A stretch of DNA of 64,000 nucleotides from Klenkia soli (GCF_900103975.1 NZ_FNIR01000007.1:124001-188000); one strand, 5' to 3'. Positions 18,101 to 28,921 are shown, counted from the first letter of the stretch. The notes: generated by a model from the letters alone, not told the origin. Translations and numbers: made by a program.

Positions 18101-19847
18101 TGCGGCCCAGGCTGGTCACCAGCTCCTCGCGGATGGCGTCCAGCGGCGGGTTGGTCACCTGCGCGAAGAGCTGGTTGAAGTAGTCGTAGAGCAGCCGCGA
18201 GCGGTCGCTCAGCGCGGCGACCGGGGTGTCGGTGCCCATCGAGCCGATCGGCTCGGCCCCGCTGGCGGCCATCGGCTGCAGCAGGATGCGCAGCTGCTCC
18301 TCGGTGTAGCCGAACAGCAGCTGACGGCGGACGACGGACTCGTGGCTGGGCCGCGAGCGGCGACGCTCGGGCAGCGAGGGCAGGTGGATCAGCCCGGCGT
18401 GCAGCCAGTCGTCGTAGGGGTGCTCGGCGGCCAGGGCGCCCTTGACCTCGTCGTCGGAGATCATGCGGCCCTGGGCGGTGTCCAGCAGGAACATGCGGCC
18501 GGGCTTGAGCCGGCCCTTGGCGACGACGTCGGCGGCCGGGATGTCCAGCACGCCGACCTCCGACGCCAGGACGACCACGTCGTCCTTGGTGCGCCACCAG
18601 CGGCCCGGGCGCAGCCCGTTGCGGTCGAGGACGGCGCCGATGAGCGTGCCGTCGGTGAAGCAGACGCAGGCCGGCCCGTCCCAGGGCTCCATGACCGCGG
18701 AGTGGAAGCGGTAGAACGCCCGGCGGGCGGCGTCCATCTCGGCGTGGTTCTCCCACGCCTCGGGGATCATCATCAGCACCGCGTGCGGCAGCGAGCGGCC
18801 CGACAGGTGCAGCAGCTCGAGCACCTCGTCGAAGGTGGCCGAGTCGCTGAAGTCGCCGGCGGTGAGCGGGAAGATCCGCTCCAGGCCGAGCTCGGACGCC
18901 GGGCCGGCGGGCCCGTCGAACAGGTCGGTGTGCAGCTTGGCCTCGCGGGCCCGCATGCGGTTGCGGTTGCCCTTGATGGTGTTGATCTCGCCGTTGTGCG
19001 CGATGGCGCGGAACGGGTGGGCCAGCGGCCAGCTCGGGAAGGTGTTCGTCGAGAACCGGCTGTGCACCAGCGCGATCGCCGAGATGTAGCGCTCGTCGGT
19101 CAGGTCCGGGAAGAACGCGGGCAGCTGGTCGGTGGTCAGCATGCCCTTGTAGGTGATGGTGCGGGAGCTCAGCGAGGCGAAGTACAGCGAGCTGCCGGCC
19201 TCGGTCGCCGCGCGCTCGGCCCGCTTGCGCAGCACGAAGGCGCGCCGCTCCAGGCGGGTCACGCCGTGGCTGGTGGTGGCCCCGCCGAAGGCGGTCGCGT
19301 CGGCGCGGGCCGCGGTGGCCTCGGCGACGAACAGCTGGGCGAAGTGCGGCATGACCGCCAGCGCGGTGGGGCCGATGTCGGCACCCTGCGGGTCGATGGG
19401 CAGCTCGCGCCACCCCAGGACGACCAGGCCCTCCTGCTGGGCGATCGTGGCGATCTCCTGCTCGAGGGCGGCGCGGGCCGCGGCGTCCTGCGGCAGGAAG
19501 GCCACGCCGACGGCGTACTCCCCCAGCGGCGGCAGGTCGAAGCCGGCCTCGGCCCGCAGCAGGGCGTCGGGGACCTGGGTCAGGATGCCCGCGCCGTCGC
19601 CGGAGTTGGGCTCGGAGCCCGCGGCACCGCGGTGGTCGAGGTTGTGCAGGGCGGTGAGGCCCATGGCCACGATCGACCGGGAGCGGCGGCCCTGGGCGTC
19701 GGCCACGAAGGCGACACCGCAGGCGTCGTGCTCGTTGGCCGGGTCGTAGAGCCCGCTGGCCGCCGGGACCGAGGAGAAGGGCACCGCGGTCCCGGGACGA
19801 GCCGCGGTGGGAGCGAGATCCTGGTTCGGCGTGCTGGAGGTGGACAT
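15168..19847 (-). CDS. gltB: Glutamate synthase large subunit
   Basis: Alpha subunit of NADPH-GOGAT: releases ammonia from glutamine and uses it to aminate 2-oxoglutarate. At 1559 residues it has the full domain set: glutamine amidotransferase with nucleophile Cys43 in [11 protein letters not shown], a central domain, a (beta/alpha)8 FMN synthase domain ([29 protein letters not shown]), 3Fe-4S cysteines in [18 protein letters not shown], and a C-terminal beta-helix with repeated GG segments. A propeptide of about 42 residues precedes the nucleophile and would be removed. The ATG has GGGAG 4 bases upstream. It is preceded by a long, probably structured leader. Confidence 0.97.
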   Translation of the reverse strand: MSTSSTPNQDLAPTAARPGTAVPFSSVPAASGLYDPANEHDACGVAFVADAQGRRSRSIVAMGLTALHNLDHRGAAGSEPNSGDGAGILTQVPDALLRAEAGFDLPPLGEYAVGVAFLPQDAAARAALEQEIATIAQQEGLVVLGWRELPIDPQGADIGPTALAVMPHFAQLFVAEATAARADATAFGGATTSHGVTRLERRAFVLRKRAERAATEAGSSLYFASLSSRTITYKGMLTTDQLPAFFPDLTDERYISAIALVHSRFSTNTFPSWPLAHPFRAIAHNGEINTIKGNRNRMRAREAKLHTDLFDGPAGPASELGLERIFPLTAGDFSDSATFDEVLELLHLSGRSLPHAVLMMIPEAWENHAEMDAARRAFYRFHSAVMEPWDGPACVCFTDGTLIGAVLDRNGLRPGRWWRTKDDVVVLASEVGVLDIPAADVVAKGRLKPGRMFLLDTAQGRMISDDEVKGALAAEHPYDDWLHAGLIHLPSLPERRRSRPSHESVVRRQLLFGYTEEQLRILLQPMAASGAEPIGSMGTDTPVAALSDRSRLLYDYFNQLFAQVTNPPLDAIREELVTSLGRTFGPEGNLLEAVPASCRQVVLPFPVIDNDELAKILHIDDDGDLPGFAAVRITGHFDVNGGGAALEKAISDLQTKVSKAIAAGARVIVLSDRDCDEQRAPIPSLLMTAAVHHHLVRERTRMEVGLVVESGDCREVHHVALLLGYGAAAVNPYLAFESVEDLIRDGLLTGVQPAQAVRNVVKAMGKGVLKVMSKMGISTVGSYTMAQIFEAVGLSHDLVEKYFTGTSSTLGGVGLDVLAEEVAMRHRRAYPSNPTEVAHRKLTVGGEYQWRREGEIHLFNPETVFLLQHATRSRQYDVFEKYTDAVDQLSRDASTLRGLFGFKEGLRPPVPVEEVEPVSEIVKRFSTGAMSYGSISQEAHQTLAIAMNRLGGKSNTGEGGEDPDRFTPDENGDLRRSAIKQVASGRFGVTSEYLVNADDIQIKMAQGAKPGEGGQLPGSKVYPWVARTRHSTPGVGLISPPPHHDIYSIEDLKQLIHDLKNANNEARVHVKLVSEVGVGTVAAGVSKAHADVVLISGHDGGTGAAPLTSLKHAGSPWELGLAETQQTLLVNGLRDRITVQVDGQMKTGRDVVIAALLGGEEFGFATAPLVVSGCVMMRVCHLDTCPVGVATQNPELRKRFTGQPEFVVTFFEFLAEQVRGLLAQLGFRSIEEAVGQVEVLETRAAVEHWKAAGLDLAPVLALPELPEGAPRRRMRGQDHGLDVALDQTLIQLCEGALLDARPVSLQLPVRNVNRTVGTMLGAMVTRRFGGEGLPEGTIDLTFEGSAGQSFGAFVPAGITMRLHGDANDYVGKGLSGGRIVVRPDLAASFAAEDAVIAGNVIGYGATGGEIFLRGRVGERFCVRNSGALAIVEGVGDHACEYMTGGRAIILGETGRNVAAGMSGGIAYVLDLAKHRVNGEMVDVESLSTEDSLWLRETLTRYREETGSTVASSLLADWGRWSERFSVIMPRDYRRALEARRAAEAAGYDVDRAVMEAARG

Positions 19848-20118
19848 GTCACTCCCGTCGAACGGCTGTCCCTCCGCGTCCGGCGGGCCGGAGCGGGGGC
19901 GGGGGCCCGAGGGGCCCGGCCGGGTGGTGGTCAGGGGCAGGCTGGGGGCTGGCGCACCGGGTGGTTCGGTGGTTCGGACGGCGTCGGCTGGGTGGCCGGT
20001 TCGCCGGAGCTCTCGCGCACCGCGGGTGGTGCACCCGCGGGTTGTCGTGGCGCGGGGCGTCAGTGGCCCGGTTCCGACGTCGGCTGACCACCCGGGATCT
20101 CCGGGTGGCTGCGCGCCG
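19848..20118 (-). promoter_or_regulatory. gltB 5' leader with two hairpins (no gene seen)
   Basis: About 265 bases are predicted between the promoter and the gltB ATG. Two perfect stems stand out: 20088-20095 with 20101-20108 (8 bp, 5-base loop) and 20020-20028 with 20032-20040 (9 bp, 3-base spacer). I recognise no known riboswitch class. Bases 20125-20176, between the gltB promoter and the lgt stop, also hold no gene. Confidence 0.4.
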
Positions 20119-20124
20119 AGAGTA
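20119..20124 (-). promoter_or_regulatory. Candidate -10 hexamer of gltBD (TACTCT)
   Basis: TACTCT preceded by TGTG, close to the sigma-A/HrdB -10 consensus. It would start RNA near 20112. No strong -35 box is visible. Confidence 0.4.
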
Positions 20125-20176
20125 CACAGAACCGTCCCGGCTCCGACACGCCCGAGCGGTGAGGCGAACGTCTCGT

Positions 20177-21163
20177 TCAGGCCTCGTCGGAGCGTCTGTC
20201 GTCCGTGCCGGCCCGGGTCGTGCCGGACGCGCCCGGCTCGGTCTCGACCACGGCCTGCGCCGTCTCCGGGGTCGTCGGCGCCGGCTCCGCCGCGGCCGCG
20301 GCGGCCTCGGCGGCCGCGGCGGCCTCCGCGCCCCGCGTGAGCTGCTCACGGGGGCGGCCGCGCTGCCAGACCAGGTAGGCCACGGCGGCGAGGCCGACGA
20401 CGATCGCGGTGAAGACGTTGAGCCGGACGCCGAAGAACCGCTCGGCGGTGTCGATGCGGAGCATCTCGATCCAGCCGCGGCCCAGGCAGTAGGCCGCCAC
20501 GTAGAGCGCGAAGGCCCGGCCGTGCGAGAGCCGGAACCGGCGGTCGGCCCAGACCACGACGGCCGCCGCGGCCAGGTTCCACAGCAGCTCGTAGAGGAAG
20601 GTGGGCTGGAACGTGGCGAACTGCTCGTAGCCCTCGGGCCGGAACCGCGGTGCGATCTCCAGACCCCAGGGCAGGGAGGTCGGCCCGCCGAAGAGCTCCT
20701 GGTTGAAGTAGTTCCCCAGCCGGCCGACCGCCTGGGCGACGAGCAGGCCCGGGGCCAGGGCGTCGGCGAAGACCGGCAGCGGGATGCCGCGGCGCCGGCA
20801 GGCGATCCAGGCCCCCACCCCGCCCAGGGCGATGGCGCCCCAGATGCCCAGGCCGCCCTCCCAGATGTACAGCGCCCGCACCGGGTCGCCGTTCTCGCCC
20901 CAGTAGGGCTCGGGGGTGGTGATCACGTGGTAGAGCCGGCCGCCGACGATGCCGAAGGGCACGGCCCACACGGCGATGTCCAGCACGTCGCCGGGGGCCC
21001 CGCCGCGGGCCACGAACCGCTTCTCGGTCAGCCACGCGGCCAGCACGATGCCGGCGATGATGCACAGCGCGTAGGCCCGCAGCGGGAACGGGCCCAGGTG
21101 CCAGACCCCCTGGGCCGGGCTCGGGATCGAGGCGAGCAGCTGGGTGGACAGGTCGGCGGTCAC
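20177..21163 (-). CDS. lgt: Prolipoprotein diacylglyceryl transferase
   Basis: Inner-membrane enzyme that transfers diacylglycerol from phosphatidylglycerol to the lipobox Cys of prolipoproteins, such as the LivK homologue here. The 328 residues have about seven helices; the signature [20 protein letters not shown] and the segment VGGRLYHVI are present. A cytoplasmic tail of about 55 residues is Ala/Glu-rich and includes two 18-base tandem repeats (20293-20328) coding Ala-rich sequence. The GTG overlaps the trpA stop (GTGA), so it is the last gene of the trp run, as in mycobacteria. Confidence 0.96.
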   Translation of the reverse strand: MTADLSTQLLASIPSPAQGVWHLGPFPLRAYALCIIAGIVLAAWLTEKRFVARGGAPGDVLDIAVWAVPFGIVGGRLYHVITTPEPYWGENGDPVRALYIWEGGLGIWGAIALGGVGAWIACRRRGIPLPVFADALAPGLLVAQAVGRLGNYFNQELFGGPTSLPWGLEIAPRFRPEGYEQFATFQPTFLYELLWNLAAAAVVVWADRRFRLSHGRAFALYVAAYCLGRGWIEMLRIDTAERFFGVRLNVFTAIVVGLAAVAYLVWQRGRPREQLTRGAEAAAAAEAAAAAAEPAPTTPETAQAVVETEPGASGTTRAGTDDRRSDEA

Positions 21164-21975
21164 CGGCGGCGCACCCCCGCCGCGAGGTCCTCGGACAGCG
21201 CCCGCACCCCGGCCGGCCCGTGCCCGTCGAGCAGCTGGCGCACGTAGGCCGAGCCGACGATGACGCCGTCGGCGAACCCCGCGACCTCGGCGGCCTGGTC
21301 GCCGTCGCTGACCCCGAGGCCGACGCAGACGGCCAGGTCGGGATCGGCCTCGCGGGTGCGGGCGACCAGGGTCTGCGCGGTGCCGCCGACCGTGGCCCGG
21401 GTACCGGTGACGCCCATGGTGGAGGCGGCGTAGACGAAGCCGCGGCAGGCGGCCAGGGTCATGGCCAACCGGGCGTCGGTGGACGACGGCGCGACCAGGA
21501 ACACCCGGTCCAGCCCGGCGGCGTCGCTGGCGGCGATCCACGGGCCGGCCTCGTCGGGGACCAGGTCGGGGGTGATCGCCCCGGCTCCCCCGGCCGCGGC
21601 CAGGTCGGCGGCGAAGCGGTCGACGCCGTAGCGCTCGATCGGGTTCCAGTAGCTCATCACCACGGGGACGGCCCCGGCGGCGGCGACCGCGGACACCGCG
21701 GAGAGGACGTCGGCCATGCCCACCCCGGCCCGGACGGCGACGTCCACGGCCTCCTGGATGGTGGGGCCGTCCATGCCGGGGTCGGAGTAGGGCACCCCGA
21801 TCTCCACGACGTCCGCCCCGCCCTCGACCGCGGCCACCATCGCCTCGATCGACGTGGGGACGTCGGGGTAGCCGACCGGCAGGTAGGCGATCAGCGCGGA
21901 CCGGCCCTCGGCCACGGCCGCGCCGATGCGTTCCTCGAGCTGCGAGCTCGTGGGGTGGCTGGGCGGGACGGTCAC
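21160..21975 (-). CDS. trpA: Tryptophan synthase alpha subunit
   Basis: Cleaves indole-3-glycerol phosphate to indole and glyceraldehyde 3-phosphate, and channels indole to TrpB. The 271-residue TIM barrel has catalytic Glu58 in [11 protein letters not shown] and Asp69 in GMDG, matching E. coli Glu49 and Asp60. [12 protein letters not shown] and [14 protein letters not shown] form the phosphate-binding loops. The GTG start overlaps the trpB stop by 4 bases. Confidence 0.97.
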   Translation of the reverse strand: MTVPPSHPTSSQLEERIGAAVAEGRSALIAYLPVGYPDVPTSIEAMVAAVEGGADVVEIGVPYSDPGMDGPTIQEAVDVAVRAGVGMADVLSAVSAVAAAGAVPVVMSYWNPIERYGVDRFAADLAAAGGAGAITPDLVPDEAGPWIAASDAAGLDRVFLVAPSSTDARLAMTLAACRGFVYAASTMGVTGTRATVGGTAQTLVARTREADPDLAVCVGLGVSDGDQAAEVAGFADGVIVGSAYVRQLLDGHGPAGVRALSEDLAAGVRRR

Positions 21976-23330
21976 AGCGCGTCCCCGTCCTGCACGGTGG
22001 TGTCGTCGGCGTCGCCCAGCGGCGGGCCGGGCTCGGCGCCGCGGCCGGCCTCGACCGCCCGCTCGTCGTCGTCGGTGGGGGCGGTGTGCTCGGCCATGCC
22101 GAACCAGGCGCTGGCGGTCTCGACGTCCTTGTCGCCGCGCCCGGACAGGTTGACCAGCAGCAGGGAGTCCGGGCCCAGCTCGCGGCCCAGGGCGATCGCC
22201 CCGGCGAGGGCGTGGGCGCTCTCGATCGCCGGGATGATGCCCTCGGTGCGGCAGAGCAGCGCGAAGGCCTCCATGGCCTGGCTGTCGGTCACCGGCCGGT
22301 ACTCGGCCCGGCCGATGTCGTGCAGGTAGCTGTGCTCGGGGCCGACCCCGGGGTAGTCCAGCCCGGCCGAGATCGAGTGCGACTCGATGGTCTGCCCGTT
22401 CGCGTCCTGCAGCAGGTAGGAGCGCGCCCCGTGCAGCACGCCGGGGTCGCCGCCGGTGATCGAGGAGGCGTGCCGGCCGGTCTCGACGCCGTCGCCGCCG
22501 GCCTCCAGTCCCACCAGCCGCACGCCCTCGTCGGGCACGAACGCGGTGAAGATGCCGATCGCGTTGGACCCGCCGCCGACGCAGGCGAGGACCGCGTCGG
22601 GCAGCCGACCCTCGCGCTCGAGGACCTGGGCGCGGGCCTCGTCGCCGATGACCCGCTGGAAGTCGCGGACCATCGCGGGGAACGGGTGCGGGCCGGCGAC
22701 GGTGCCGAACACGTAGTTCGTGGTCCCGACGTTGGTGACCCAGTCGCGGAAGGCCTCGTTGATGGCGTCCTTGAGGGTGCGGGAGCCGGTGGTGACCGGG
22801 ATGACCTCGGCGCCGAGCAGGCGCATGCGGGCCACGTTGAGGGCCTGCCGGCGGGTGTCCTCCTCGCCCATGTAGATGGTGCAGTCCAGCCCCATCAGGG
22901 CCGCGGCGGTGGCGGTGGCGACGCCGTGCTGGCCGGCACCGGTCTCGGCGATGACCCGCTGCTTGCCGATGCGCTTGGTCAGCAGCGCCTGGCCCAGCAC
23001 GTTGTTGATCTTGTGGGACCCGGTGTGGTTGAGGTCCTCGCGCTTGAGCAGCACCCGGGCACCGCCGCAGTGCTCGGCGAACCGGGGCACCTCGGTGATC
23101 GGTGAGGGCCGGCCGGTGTAGTCGCGGTGCAGCCGCTCGAACTCGACCAGGAAGACGGGGTCGACCCGCATGGCCTCGTAGGCCTCGGACAGCTCGTCGA
23201 GGGCAGCGATCAGGGCCTCGGGCACGAACCGGCCGCCGTAGGGACCGAAGTGGCCGGTCGCGTCGGGCCACTCCGGGCGCGGCCGGGTCAGGCTCGCGTC
23301 GGGCGGGGGCACGGGGGCGGTGGTGGTCAC
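21972..23330 (-). CDS. trpB: Tryptophan synthase beta subunit
   Basis: PLP enzyme joining indole and serine into tryptophan. Lys107 in [14 protein letters not shown] binds PLP, and [11 protein letters not shown] is the phosphate loop. The length of 452 exceeds the usual 400 or so because of an acidic C-terminal tail of about 45 residues after [13 protein letters not shown] start, 23 bases after the trpC stop. The sequence GAAACT ends 6 bases before the GTG and could be an internal leaderless promoter. Confidence 0.97.
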   Translation of the reverse strand: MTTTAPVPPPDASLTRPRPEWPDATGHFGPYGGRFVPEALIAALDELSEAYEAMRVDPVFLVEFERLHRDYTGRPSPITEVPRFAEHCGGARVLLKREDLNHTGSHKINNVLGQALLTKRIGKQRVIAETGAGQHGVATATAAALMGLDCTIYMGEEDTRRQALNVARMRLLGAEVIPVTTGSRTLKDAINEAFRDWVTNVGTTNYVFGTVAGPHPFPAMVRDFQRVIGDEARAQVLEREGRLPDAVLACVGGGSNAIGIFTAFVPDEGVRLVGLEAGGDGVETGRHASSITGGDPGVLHGARSYLLQDANGQTIESHSISAGLDYPGVGPEHSYLHDIGRAEYRPVTDSQAMEAFALLCRTEGIIPAIESAHALAGAIALGRELGPDSLLLVNLSGRGDKDVETASAWFGMAEHTAPTDDDERAVEAGRGAEPGPPLGDADDTTVQDGDAL

Positions 23331-23353
23331 CGCCCCAGTTTCCCCCGGCGCCG

Positions 23354-24163
23354 TCAGCGTGCGGCGCGGGGGGTGGCGGGGTGGGAGCCGGCGGTGACCA
23401 GGTCGGCGACGGCCTGCCGGGCGTCGGGGGCGGTGACCAGACCCTCGCCCACCAGCACGGCGTCCGCCCCGGCGCCGGCGTACTTGATCAGGTCGCGCGG
23501 CCCGCGGACGCCGGAGGCGGCCACCTTGACGACCTCGGTGGGCAACCCGGGGGCGATCCGCTCGAAGGTCTCGTGGTGCATCTCGAGGGTGGTGAGGTCG
23601 CGGGCGTTGACCCCGATCACCGAGGCACCGGCCTCCAGCGCCCGGGAGGCCTCGGCCTCGGTGTGCACCTCGACCAGCCCGGTCATGCCCAGGGACTCGA
23701 TGCGCTCGAGCAGCCCGACCAGCGCGTTCTGCTCGAGGGCACCCACGATGAGCAGGACGACGTCGGCGCCGATCGCCCGGGCCTCGTGCACCTGGTAGCT
23801 GGAGACGATGAAGTCCTTGCACAGCACCGGGACGTCGACCGCGGCCCGCACCGCGGCGAGGTCGGCCTGGCTGCCGTGGAACCGGCGGCGCTCGGTGAGC
23901 ACGCTGATCACCCGGGCACCCCCGTCGGCGTACCGGACGGCGAGCGAGGCGGGGTCCTCGATGCGCGCCAGCTCGCCCTTGGAGGGGCTGGTGCGCTTGA
24001 CCTCGGCGATGACGCCGACGCCGGGGGCCCGGAGGGCGGCGAGGGCGTCCAGGGCCGGGCGGGCGTCGCGGGCGGCGGCCTGCACCTCGGCCAGCGGCAG
24101 GGCCGCCTGGCGGGCGGCGACGTCCTCGCGGACGCCGGCGACGATGTCCATCAGGACGTTCAC
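23354..24163 (-). CDS. trpC: Indole-3-glycerol phosphate synthase
   Basis: Converts CdRP to indole-3-glycerol phosphate in tryptophan synthesis. The 269-residue single-domain barrel has the family motifs [26 protein letters not shown] and [11 protein letters not shown] with the catalytic lysines and Glu. No PRAI domain is fused, so isomerisation of PRA must come from elsewhere, probably PriA. GTG start; an ATG at codon 5 is possible. A 12-codon reading frame ends on the trpC start codon. Confidence 0.97.
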   Translation of the reverse strand: MNVLMDIVAGVREDVAARQAALPLAEVQAAARDARPALDALAALRAPGVGVIAEVKRTSPSKGELARIEDPASLAVRYADGGARVISVLTERRRFHGSQADLAAVRAAVDVPVLCKDFIVSSYQVHEARAIGADVVLLIVGALEQNALVGLLERIESLGMTGLVEVHTEAEASRALEAGASVIGVNARDLTTLEMHHETFERIAPGLPTEVVKVAASGVRGPRDLIKYAGAGADAVLVGEGLVTAPDARQAVADLVTAGSHPATPRAAR

Positions 24164-24198
24164 GACCGGGCGCTCCGGGTCTCGACTGCGTTGATCAT
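24160..24198 (-). CDS. Possible 12-residue leader ORF coupled to trpC
   Basis: ATG at 24196-24198 to TGA at 24160-24162, which overlaps the trpC GTG (GTGA). GAGGGAG lies 8 bases upstream of the ATG. The peptide [12 protein letters not shown] has no Trp, so it is not a classical trp attenuator. It could couple ribosome entry to trpC, or be chance. Confidence 0.25.
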   Translation of the reverse strand: MINAVETRSARS

Positions 24199-24287
24199 CA
24201 GGCTGGCTCCCTCACCGGTCGGATCGGTGTGGACACCATAGAGAGGTCGGCGGACCCGCGGCGCGGCCGGGTGCCGACCCCCGGGGG

Positions 24288-24929
24288 TCATCGGGGGGCT
24301 CCGTCGTCGTCGGTGGGGTCGGTGCCGCCGTCCAGCGCCTTCCAGGCCGCCTGGTGCCGGTCCTCGGCCGACTCAGGCCGCTGACGGCGGACCGGGGCCG
24401 CCGCGCCGGTGCCGGTGCCCGCGCCGGTGCGCTGGTAGCGCTGGCCCATGCCCGGCCAGCCCCGGCCGCGCAGGACCACCAGCACGCCGGCCAGGACGCC
24501 GAGCACCCCGGCGACGAGGGCGAGGACCGGCCAGCCCGCGACGGCGCGGACGGCGACCTCGGCGTCACCCAGGCCCACCTGCGTACCCAGGTCACCGGGG
24601 TCGACGTCGACCGAGCCGACCAGCGCGCGGACCCCGGACACCGCGACCGTCGCGCCCGCGACGAGCAGGACGACGCCCAGCACGGTGCGCCCCCACCCGC
24701 GCAGGGCGACGAGCGCGACCGCGGCGGACAGCAGCAGCAGTCCGCAGGCCGGGACCAGCGGGGCGAGGGTGCTGCCGGTGAGGACGGCGGCCACCGGCGG
24801 CAACGGCGCCTGGCGGGTGACGGTGACGTCGGCCCAGGCCTGACCACCGGAGGAGAGCGCCAGGCCACCGCCGGCCGCGCAGAGCAGGATCGCGAGGGTC
24901 AGCTCGCGCCGCGGGTCCGTCGCCCTCAC
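24288..24929 (-). CDS. Trp-operon-associated membrane protein (TIGR02234 type)
   Basis: Integral membrane protein of 213 residues with about four helices (near 10-30, 46-66, 74-94 and 130-152) and a basic, Thr/Gly/Ala-rich cytoplasmic tail of about 50 residues. The position between trpE and trpC, together with the helix pattern, matches the actinobacterial Trp-region conserved membrane family (Rv1610 in M. tuberculosis). Its function is unknown. The GTG overlaps the trpE stop (GTGA). A 14-bp palindrome (24276-24289) overlaps its stop codon. Confidence 0.85.
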   Translation of the reverse strand: MRATDPRRELTLAILLCAAGGGLALSSGGQAWADVTVTRQAPLPPVAAVLTGSTLAPLVPACGLLLLSAAVALVALRGWGRTVLGVVLLVAGATVAVSGVRALVGSVDVDPGDLGTQVGLGDAEVAVRAVAGWPVLALVAGVLGVLAGVLVVLRGRGWPGMGQRYQRTGAGTGTGAAAPVRRQRPESAEDRHQAAWKALDGGTDPTDDDGAPR

Positions 24930-26425
24930 AGCTCGCGCAGCCCCTCGGCGGTGGCGATGGCCGAGAGCACGGCGCGCGCCTTGTGCCGGGTCTCGGCCTC
25001 CTCGGCGGCGGCGTCGCTGTCGGCCACGACACCGGCCCCGGCCTGGACGTGGGCGGTGCCGTCGTGCAGCACCGCCGTGCGGATGGCGATGGCCATGTCC
25101 ATGTCGCCGCTGGCGTCGAGGTAGCCGACCGTGCCGGCGTAGAGCGCCCGGCGGGTCGGCTCGAGGGACTCGATGACCTCCATGGCCCGCGGCTTGGGCG
25201 CCCCGGACACCGTGCCGGCCGGGAAGGTCGCGTCGAACACGTCGAGGGCGTCGCGACCGGGCTCGACCTGCCCGGCGACCGTGGACACCAGGTGCATGAC
25301 GTGGCTGTACCGCTCGACCCGCATGAAGTCGGCGACCTCCACGGAGCCCGGCACGCAGACCCGGCCCAGGTCGTTGCGCGCCAGGTCGACCAGCATCACG
25401 TGCTCGGCCCGCTCCTTGGGGTCGGCCAGCAGCTCCGACGTGAGCCGGGCGTCCTCCTCGGGGGTGCCCCCGCGGGGACGGGTCCCGGCCGGCGGGTGCA
25501 CGACCGCGTGGTCGCCGGTGACGGTGACCAGCGCCTCGGGCGAGGAGCCGACGACGTCGAAGGGCGACTCGCGCCCGGCGAAGCGCAGCAGGTACATGTA
25601 CGGCGAGGGGTTCGACGCCCGCAGCACCCGGTAGAGGTCCAGCGCGTCGACGTCGGTGGGCCGGCTGAACCGCTGGGCCAGCACGGTCTGGAAGACGTCG
25701 CCGGCGCGCACGTGCTCGCGCACGGCCTCCACCCCGGCCTGGTACTCCCCCGGCGCCATGTTGCTGGTGACCCGGTCGTAGACGGTCGCGGGGTCGGCGG
25801 TGACCAGCTCGGCCACCCCGGGCGGGGACGCCTGGGTGAGGGCCTGGGCCATGGCGTCCAGGCGGGCCACGGCGTCCGCGTAGGCCTCGCGCGTGGTGGC
25901 GAAGGCGTTGGCGATCAGCAGCACCGTGGCGTCGTGGTGGTCGAGGACGGCGAGGTCGGTGACCAGCGTCATCGCCAGCTCGGGCATGCCCAGGTCGTCG
26001 ACCGCGGTCTCGGGCAGCCGCTCGAGGCGCCGGACGACGTCGTACCCCAGGTAGCCGACCAGGCCGCCGGTCAGCGGCGGCAGCCCGGGCGCCCGCGGGG
26101 TGCGCAGCCGCCGGGCCAGCGCGCGGACGGCGGCCAGCGGGTCGTCGGGCAGGTCGTCGGTGAACCCGGGCAGGTGGTCGCCGAGCCAGTGGGTGCGGCC
26201 GGCCACCTCGGTGAGCACCCCGGCGCTGCGCACGCCGACGAAGCTGTACCGGGACCACTGCTTGCCCTGCTCGGCCGACTCCAGCAGCACGGTGCCCGCC
26301 CGGTTGCCGGCCAGCTTGCGGTACACGCCGACCGCGGTCTCGGAGTCGGCCAGCAGCCGGCGGACCACCGGGACGACGGGGCCGGCGCCCAGCTGCTCGA
26401 ACGGGGTCGTCTCACCCAGCCGCAC
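24926..26425 (-). CDS. trpE: Anthranilate synthase component I
   Basis: Makes anthranilate from chorismate, using ammonia delivered by a TrpG amidotransferase that is not in this window. The 499 residues show the chorismate-binding motifs [30 protein letters not shown] and [15 protein letters not shown], and end in [10 protein letters not shown]. The N-terminal [15 protein letters not shown] carries the conserved LLES-S motif that binds feedback tryptophan. The GTG at 26423-26425 overlaps hisI by 14 bases; the frame upstream is shadow of hisI. Confidence 0.96.
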   Translation of the reverse strand: MRLGETTPFEQLGAGPVVPVVRRLLADSETAVGVYRKLAGNRAGTVLLESAEQGKQWSRYSFVGVRSAGVLTEVAGRTHWLGDHLPGFTDDLPDDPLAAVRALARRLRTPRAPGLPPLTGGLVGYLGYDVVRRLERLPETAVDDLGMPELAMTLVTDLAVLDHHDATVLLIANAFATTREAYADAVARLDAMAQALTQASPPGVAELVTADPATVYDRVTSNMAPGEYQAGVEAVREHVRAGDVFQTVLAQRFSRPTDVDALDLYRVLRASNPSPYMYLLRFAGRESPFDVVGSSPEALVTVTGDHAVVHPPAGTRPRGGTPEEDARLTSELLADPKERAEHVMLVDLARNDLGRVCVPGSVEVADFMRVERYSHVMHLVSTVAGQVEPGRDALDVFDATFPAGTVSGAPKPRAMEVIESLEPTRRALYAGTVGYLDASGDMDMAIAIRTAVLHDGTAHVQAGAGVVADSDAAAEEAETRHKARAVLSAIATAEGLREL

Positions 26426-26765
26426 GGGACACCTCGATGCCGGTGAAGAAGCAGCTGGGGTGGCCGGTGTGGCATGCGGCACCGGTCTGGTCGACGAGCA
26501 GCAGCAGCGCATCGCCGTCGCAGTCGACCCGGACCTCGTGCACGTGCTGGGTGTGGCCGGAGGTCTCGCCCTTCACCCAGTACTCCTGCCGGCTCCGCGA
26601 CCAGTAGGTCGCCCGCTGCGTGGTCAGGGTGCGGCGCAGCGCTTCGCGGTCCATCCAGGCCAGCATCAGGACGTCGCCGGACTCCCGGGCCTGGACCACC
26701 GCGGGCACGAGGCCGTCGGCGTTGAACTGGAGCAGCGCTTCGATGTGGGGCGGGAACTCGGGCAC
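26412..26765 (-). CDS. hisI: Phosphoribosyl-AMP cyclohydrolase
   Basis: Third step of histidine synthesis, opening the adenine ring of PR-AMP. The 117 residues contain [29 protein letters not shown] and the metal-binding [20 protein letters not shown] with its Cys and Asp ligands. It is a monofunctional cyclohydrolase with no HisE domain. It starts the hisI-trpE-trpCBA run, an arrangement shared with mycobacteria. GAGACT ends 6 bases before the GTG and may be its -10. Confidence 0.97.
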   Translation of the reverse strand: MPEFPPHIEALLQFNADGLVPAVVQARESGDVLMLAWMDREALRRTLTTQRATYWSRSRQEYWVKGETSGHTQHVHEVRVDCDGDALLLLVDQTGAACHTGHPSCFFTGIEVSRAAG

Positions 26766-26787
26766 GCCGTCAGTCTCCCAGCAGCGG

Positions 26788-28446
26788 CTACAGGGCCGCG
26801 GCGACCGCCCTGCCCGCCGTGCGGCCCGAGAACAGGCACCCGCCCAGGAAGGTGCCCTCCAGCGACCGGTAGCCGTGCATGCCGCCGCCGCCGAACCCGG
26901 CGATCTCCCCCGCGGCGTACAGGCCCGGGAAGACCGCGCCGCCGGGCTGCAGGACCCGGCCGGACAGGTCGGTCTCGAGCCCGCCGAGGGTCTTGCGGGT
27001 GAGCAGGTTGAGCCGGACGGCGATCAACGGCCCGTTCGCGGGGTCGAGCATCCGGTGCGGGGGGACGACGCGGATCAGCTTGTCGCCGAGGAACCTTCGG
27101 GCGGCCCGGATCGCGGTGACCTGGCCGTCCTTGCTGAAGGTGTTGGCCATCTCGCGGTCCCGGGCCACGATCTCGGCCTCGACGACGGCGGCGTCCAGCC
27201 GCGGGGTGCCGCCGGTGATGCGGTTCATGCCCTCGACCAGCTCGGCCACCGACGTCGCCGTGACGAAGTCGACGCCCTTGTCCAGGAAGGCCTGCACGGG
27301 GGCCGGCGCACCGGGACGTACGCGGGAGAGCAGGAGCTTGAGGTCCTTGCCGGTGAGGTCGGGGTTCTGCTCGGACCCGGAGAGGGTGAACTCCTTCTCC
27401 ACGATCTTCTGGTCGAGCACGAACCAGGTGTGCTCGTGGCCGGTCGTGCCGATGTGCGCCAGGGTGCCGAGGGTGTCGAACCCGGGGTAGAGGGGCACCG
27501 GCAGCCGCCTGCCGGTGGCGTCCAGCCACAGCGACGACGGCCCGGGCAGGATCCGGATGCCGTGCCTGGCCCAGATGGGGTCCCAGTTCTCGACGCCCTC
27601 GGTGTAGTGCCACATGCGGTCGGGGTTGACCACGCTGGCGCCGGCCGCCTCGGTGGCCAGCAGCATCGAGCCGTCGACGTGCGCCGGGACGCCGGACAGC
27701 AGCCGCTGCGGCACCGGCCCCAGCCGGGCCGGCCAGTTCTTCCGGACCAGGTCGTGGTTGGCCCCGATGCCACCACCGGCGACGACGACGGCCTGGGCGG
27801 ACAGCTCGAACTCCCCCGTGGACGTGCGGGACGTCGCCTCGCCGCGGGGCGCGTCGCTGGGCTCGAGGACCTCGCCGCGGACGCCGGTCACCGCGCCGTC
27901 GGCCACGACCAGCCCGGTGACCCGGTGCCGGGGCCGGAACTCGACCAGCCCGCTGGCCATCGCCGCCCGCACCCGGCGCTCGAACGGCGCGACGACGCCG
28001 GGCCCGGTGCCCCAGGTGACGTGGAACCGCGGCACCGAGTTGCCGTGCCCGGTGGCGGTGTAGCCCCCGCGCTCGGCCCATCCGACGACCGGGAAGAACC
28101 GCACCCCCTGCTCGTGCAGCCAGGCGCGCTTCTCCCCGGCCGCGAACTGCAGGTAGGCCTCGGCCCACTGCCGCGGCCAGTGGTCCTCGGCCCGGTCGAA
28201 ACCGGCGGTGCCGAACCAGTCCTGGCGGGCCAGCTCGAGCGAGTCGTGCACCCGCAGCCGGCGCTGCTCCGGGGAGTCGACCAGGAACAGCCCGCCGAAG
28301 CTCCAGAACGCCTGGCCGCCCAGGTTCTGCTCGGGCTCGGCGTCGAGCAGCAGCACCCGCTTGCCGGCGTCGGCGAGCTCGGCGGTGGCGACCAGGCCGG
28401 CCAGACCGGCCCCCACCACGATGACGTCGGCCGTGTCGGTGCTCAC
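26788..28446 (-). CDS. FAD-binding dehydrogenase, KstD/fumarate-reductase-like
   Basis: Flavoprotein of 552 residues with an N-terminal FAD site [18 protein letters not shown] (about 8-25) and the C-terminal FAD segment [20 protein letters not shown]. This combination, with [18 protein letters not shown], is typical of the actinobacterial FAD-binding dehydrogenase group related to 3-ketosteroid dehydrogenases. No steroid-catabolism neighbours are present, so the substrate is open. GTG start, 7 bases after a TAGCCT hexamer. The downstream neighbour is hisI (22-base gap). Confidence 0.85.
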   Translation of the reverse strand: MSTDTADVIVVGAGLAGLVATAELADAGKRVLLLDAEPEQNLGGQAFWSFGGLFLVDSPEQRRLRVHDSLELARQDWFGTAGFDRAEDHWPRQWAEAYLQFAAGEKRAWLHEQGVRFFPVVGWAERGGYTATGHGNSVPRFHVTWGTGPGVVAPFERRVRAAMASGLVEFRPRHRVTGLVVADGAVTGVRGEVLEPSDAPRGEATSRTSTGEFELSAQAVVVAGGGIGANHDLVRKNWPARLGPVPQRLLSGVPAHVDGSMLLATEAAGASVVNPDRMWHYTEGVENWDPIWARHGIRILPGPSSLWLDATGRRLPVPLYPGFDTLGTLAHIGTTGHEHTWFVLDQKIVEKEFTLSGSEQNPDLTGKDLKLLLSRVRPGAPAPVQAFLDKGVDFVTATSVAELVEGMNRITGGTPRLDAAVVEAEIVARDREMANTFSKDGQVTAIRAARRFLGDKLIRVVPPHRMLDPANGPLIAVRLNLLTRKTLGGLETDLSGRVLQPGGAVFPGLYAAGEIAGFGGGGMHGYRSLEGTFLGGCLFSGRTAGRAVAAAL

Positions 28447-28453
28447 GCCTGCG

Positions 28454-28459
28454 AGGCTA
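28454..28459 (-). promoter_or_regulatory. -10 hexamer of the FAD dehydrogenase gene (TAGCCT)
   Basis: TAGCCT on the minus strand ends 7 bases before the GTG at 28446. It overlaps the last codons of the upstream gene. Confidence 0.5.
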
Positions 28460-28921
28460 GCCCGAGGTCCAGCCCCGCACCGGCGCCCGGCAGGCCAGGA
28501 CCAGTGCGCCGAGCGGTCCGACGGTCATGACCACGGCCCACCACGTCTCGCTGCCCGCGCCCAACGAGCCGAACAGCACGGCGATCGCCAGCAGCACCAG
28601 CAACGACAGCGTGCTGCCGACCGCGAGCACCAGCCAGCCCCGCCACCGGCCCAGGACGACCAGCACCGCCCCGACCACGCAGACCACGCCCAGCCCGGCC
28701 AGCACGGCGACCGGCCAGACCGGGACGGTGTCGAACCCGGCGTCGGGGTCCACCAGCAGCCAGGCCAGGTAGCCCATCTCGACCGCGGCCAGCACGCCGA
28801 AGACCGCCGCGAATGGCGCCAGCAGCGGCCGGGTCGGGAGCAGCGGGGCCCGGCCGGCCGCCGGCCGGGCGGCGCGCGGGGAGCGGCGCACCTGCGCGGT
28901 GGGTCGCGACTGCTTCGCCAT
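28457..28921 (-). CDS. Four-helix membrane protein, function unknown
   Basis: A 154-residue protein with a basic N-terminus (about 28 residues, many Arg) followed by four hydrophobic segments: LLAPFAAVFGVLAAVEMGYL, VAVLAGLGVVCVVGAVLVVL, WLVLAVGSTLSLLVLLAIAV and a last one before CRAPVRGW. It resembles other small actinobacterial membrane proteins, but I cannot name a family. ATG start with a TACCCT hexamer 7 bases upstream. It lies 10 bases before the FAD dehydrogenase and is divergent from the cupin gene. Confidence 0.75.
   Translation of the reverse strand: MAKQSRPTAQVRRSPRAARPAAGRAPLLPTRPLLAPFAAVFGVLAAVEMGYLAWLLVDPDAGFDTVPVWPVAVLAGLGVVCVVGAVLVVLGRWRGWLVLAVGSTLSLLVLLAIAVLFGSLGAGSETWWAVVMTVGPLGALVLACRAPVRGWTSG

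Noticed and set aside
15105-20087. 1660-codon open frame antisense to gltB and gltD
   Set aside because: Its translation is low-complexity (Val/Gly/Asp/Arg/His), a typical codon-position shadow in GC-rich DNA, while both minus-strand genes are fully conserved enzymes.
24164-24287. Trp attenuator upstream of trpC
   Set aside because: No run of Trp codons and no alternative terminator/antiterminator pair. The palindrome at 24276-24289 (GACCCCCGGGGGTC) has no loop and overlaps a stop codon.
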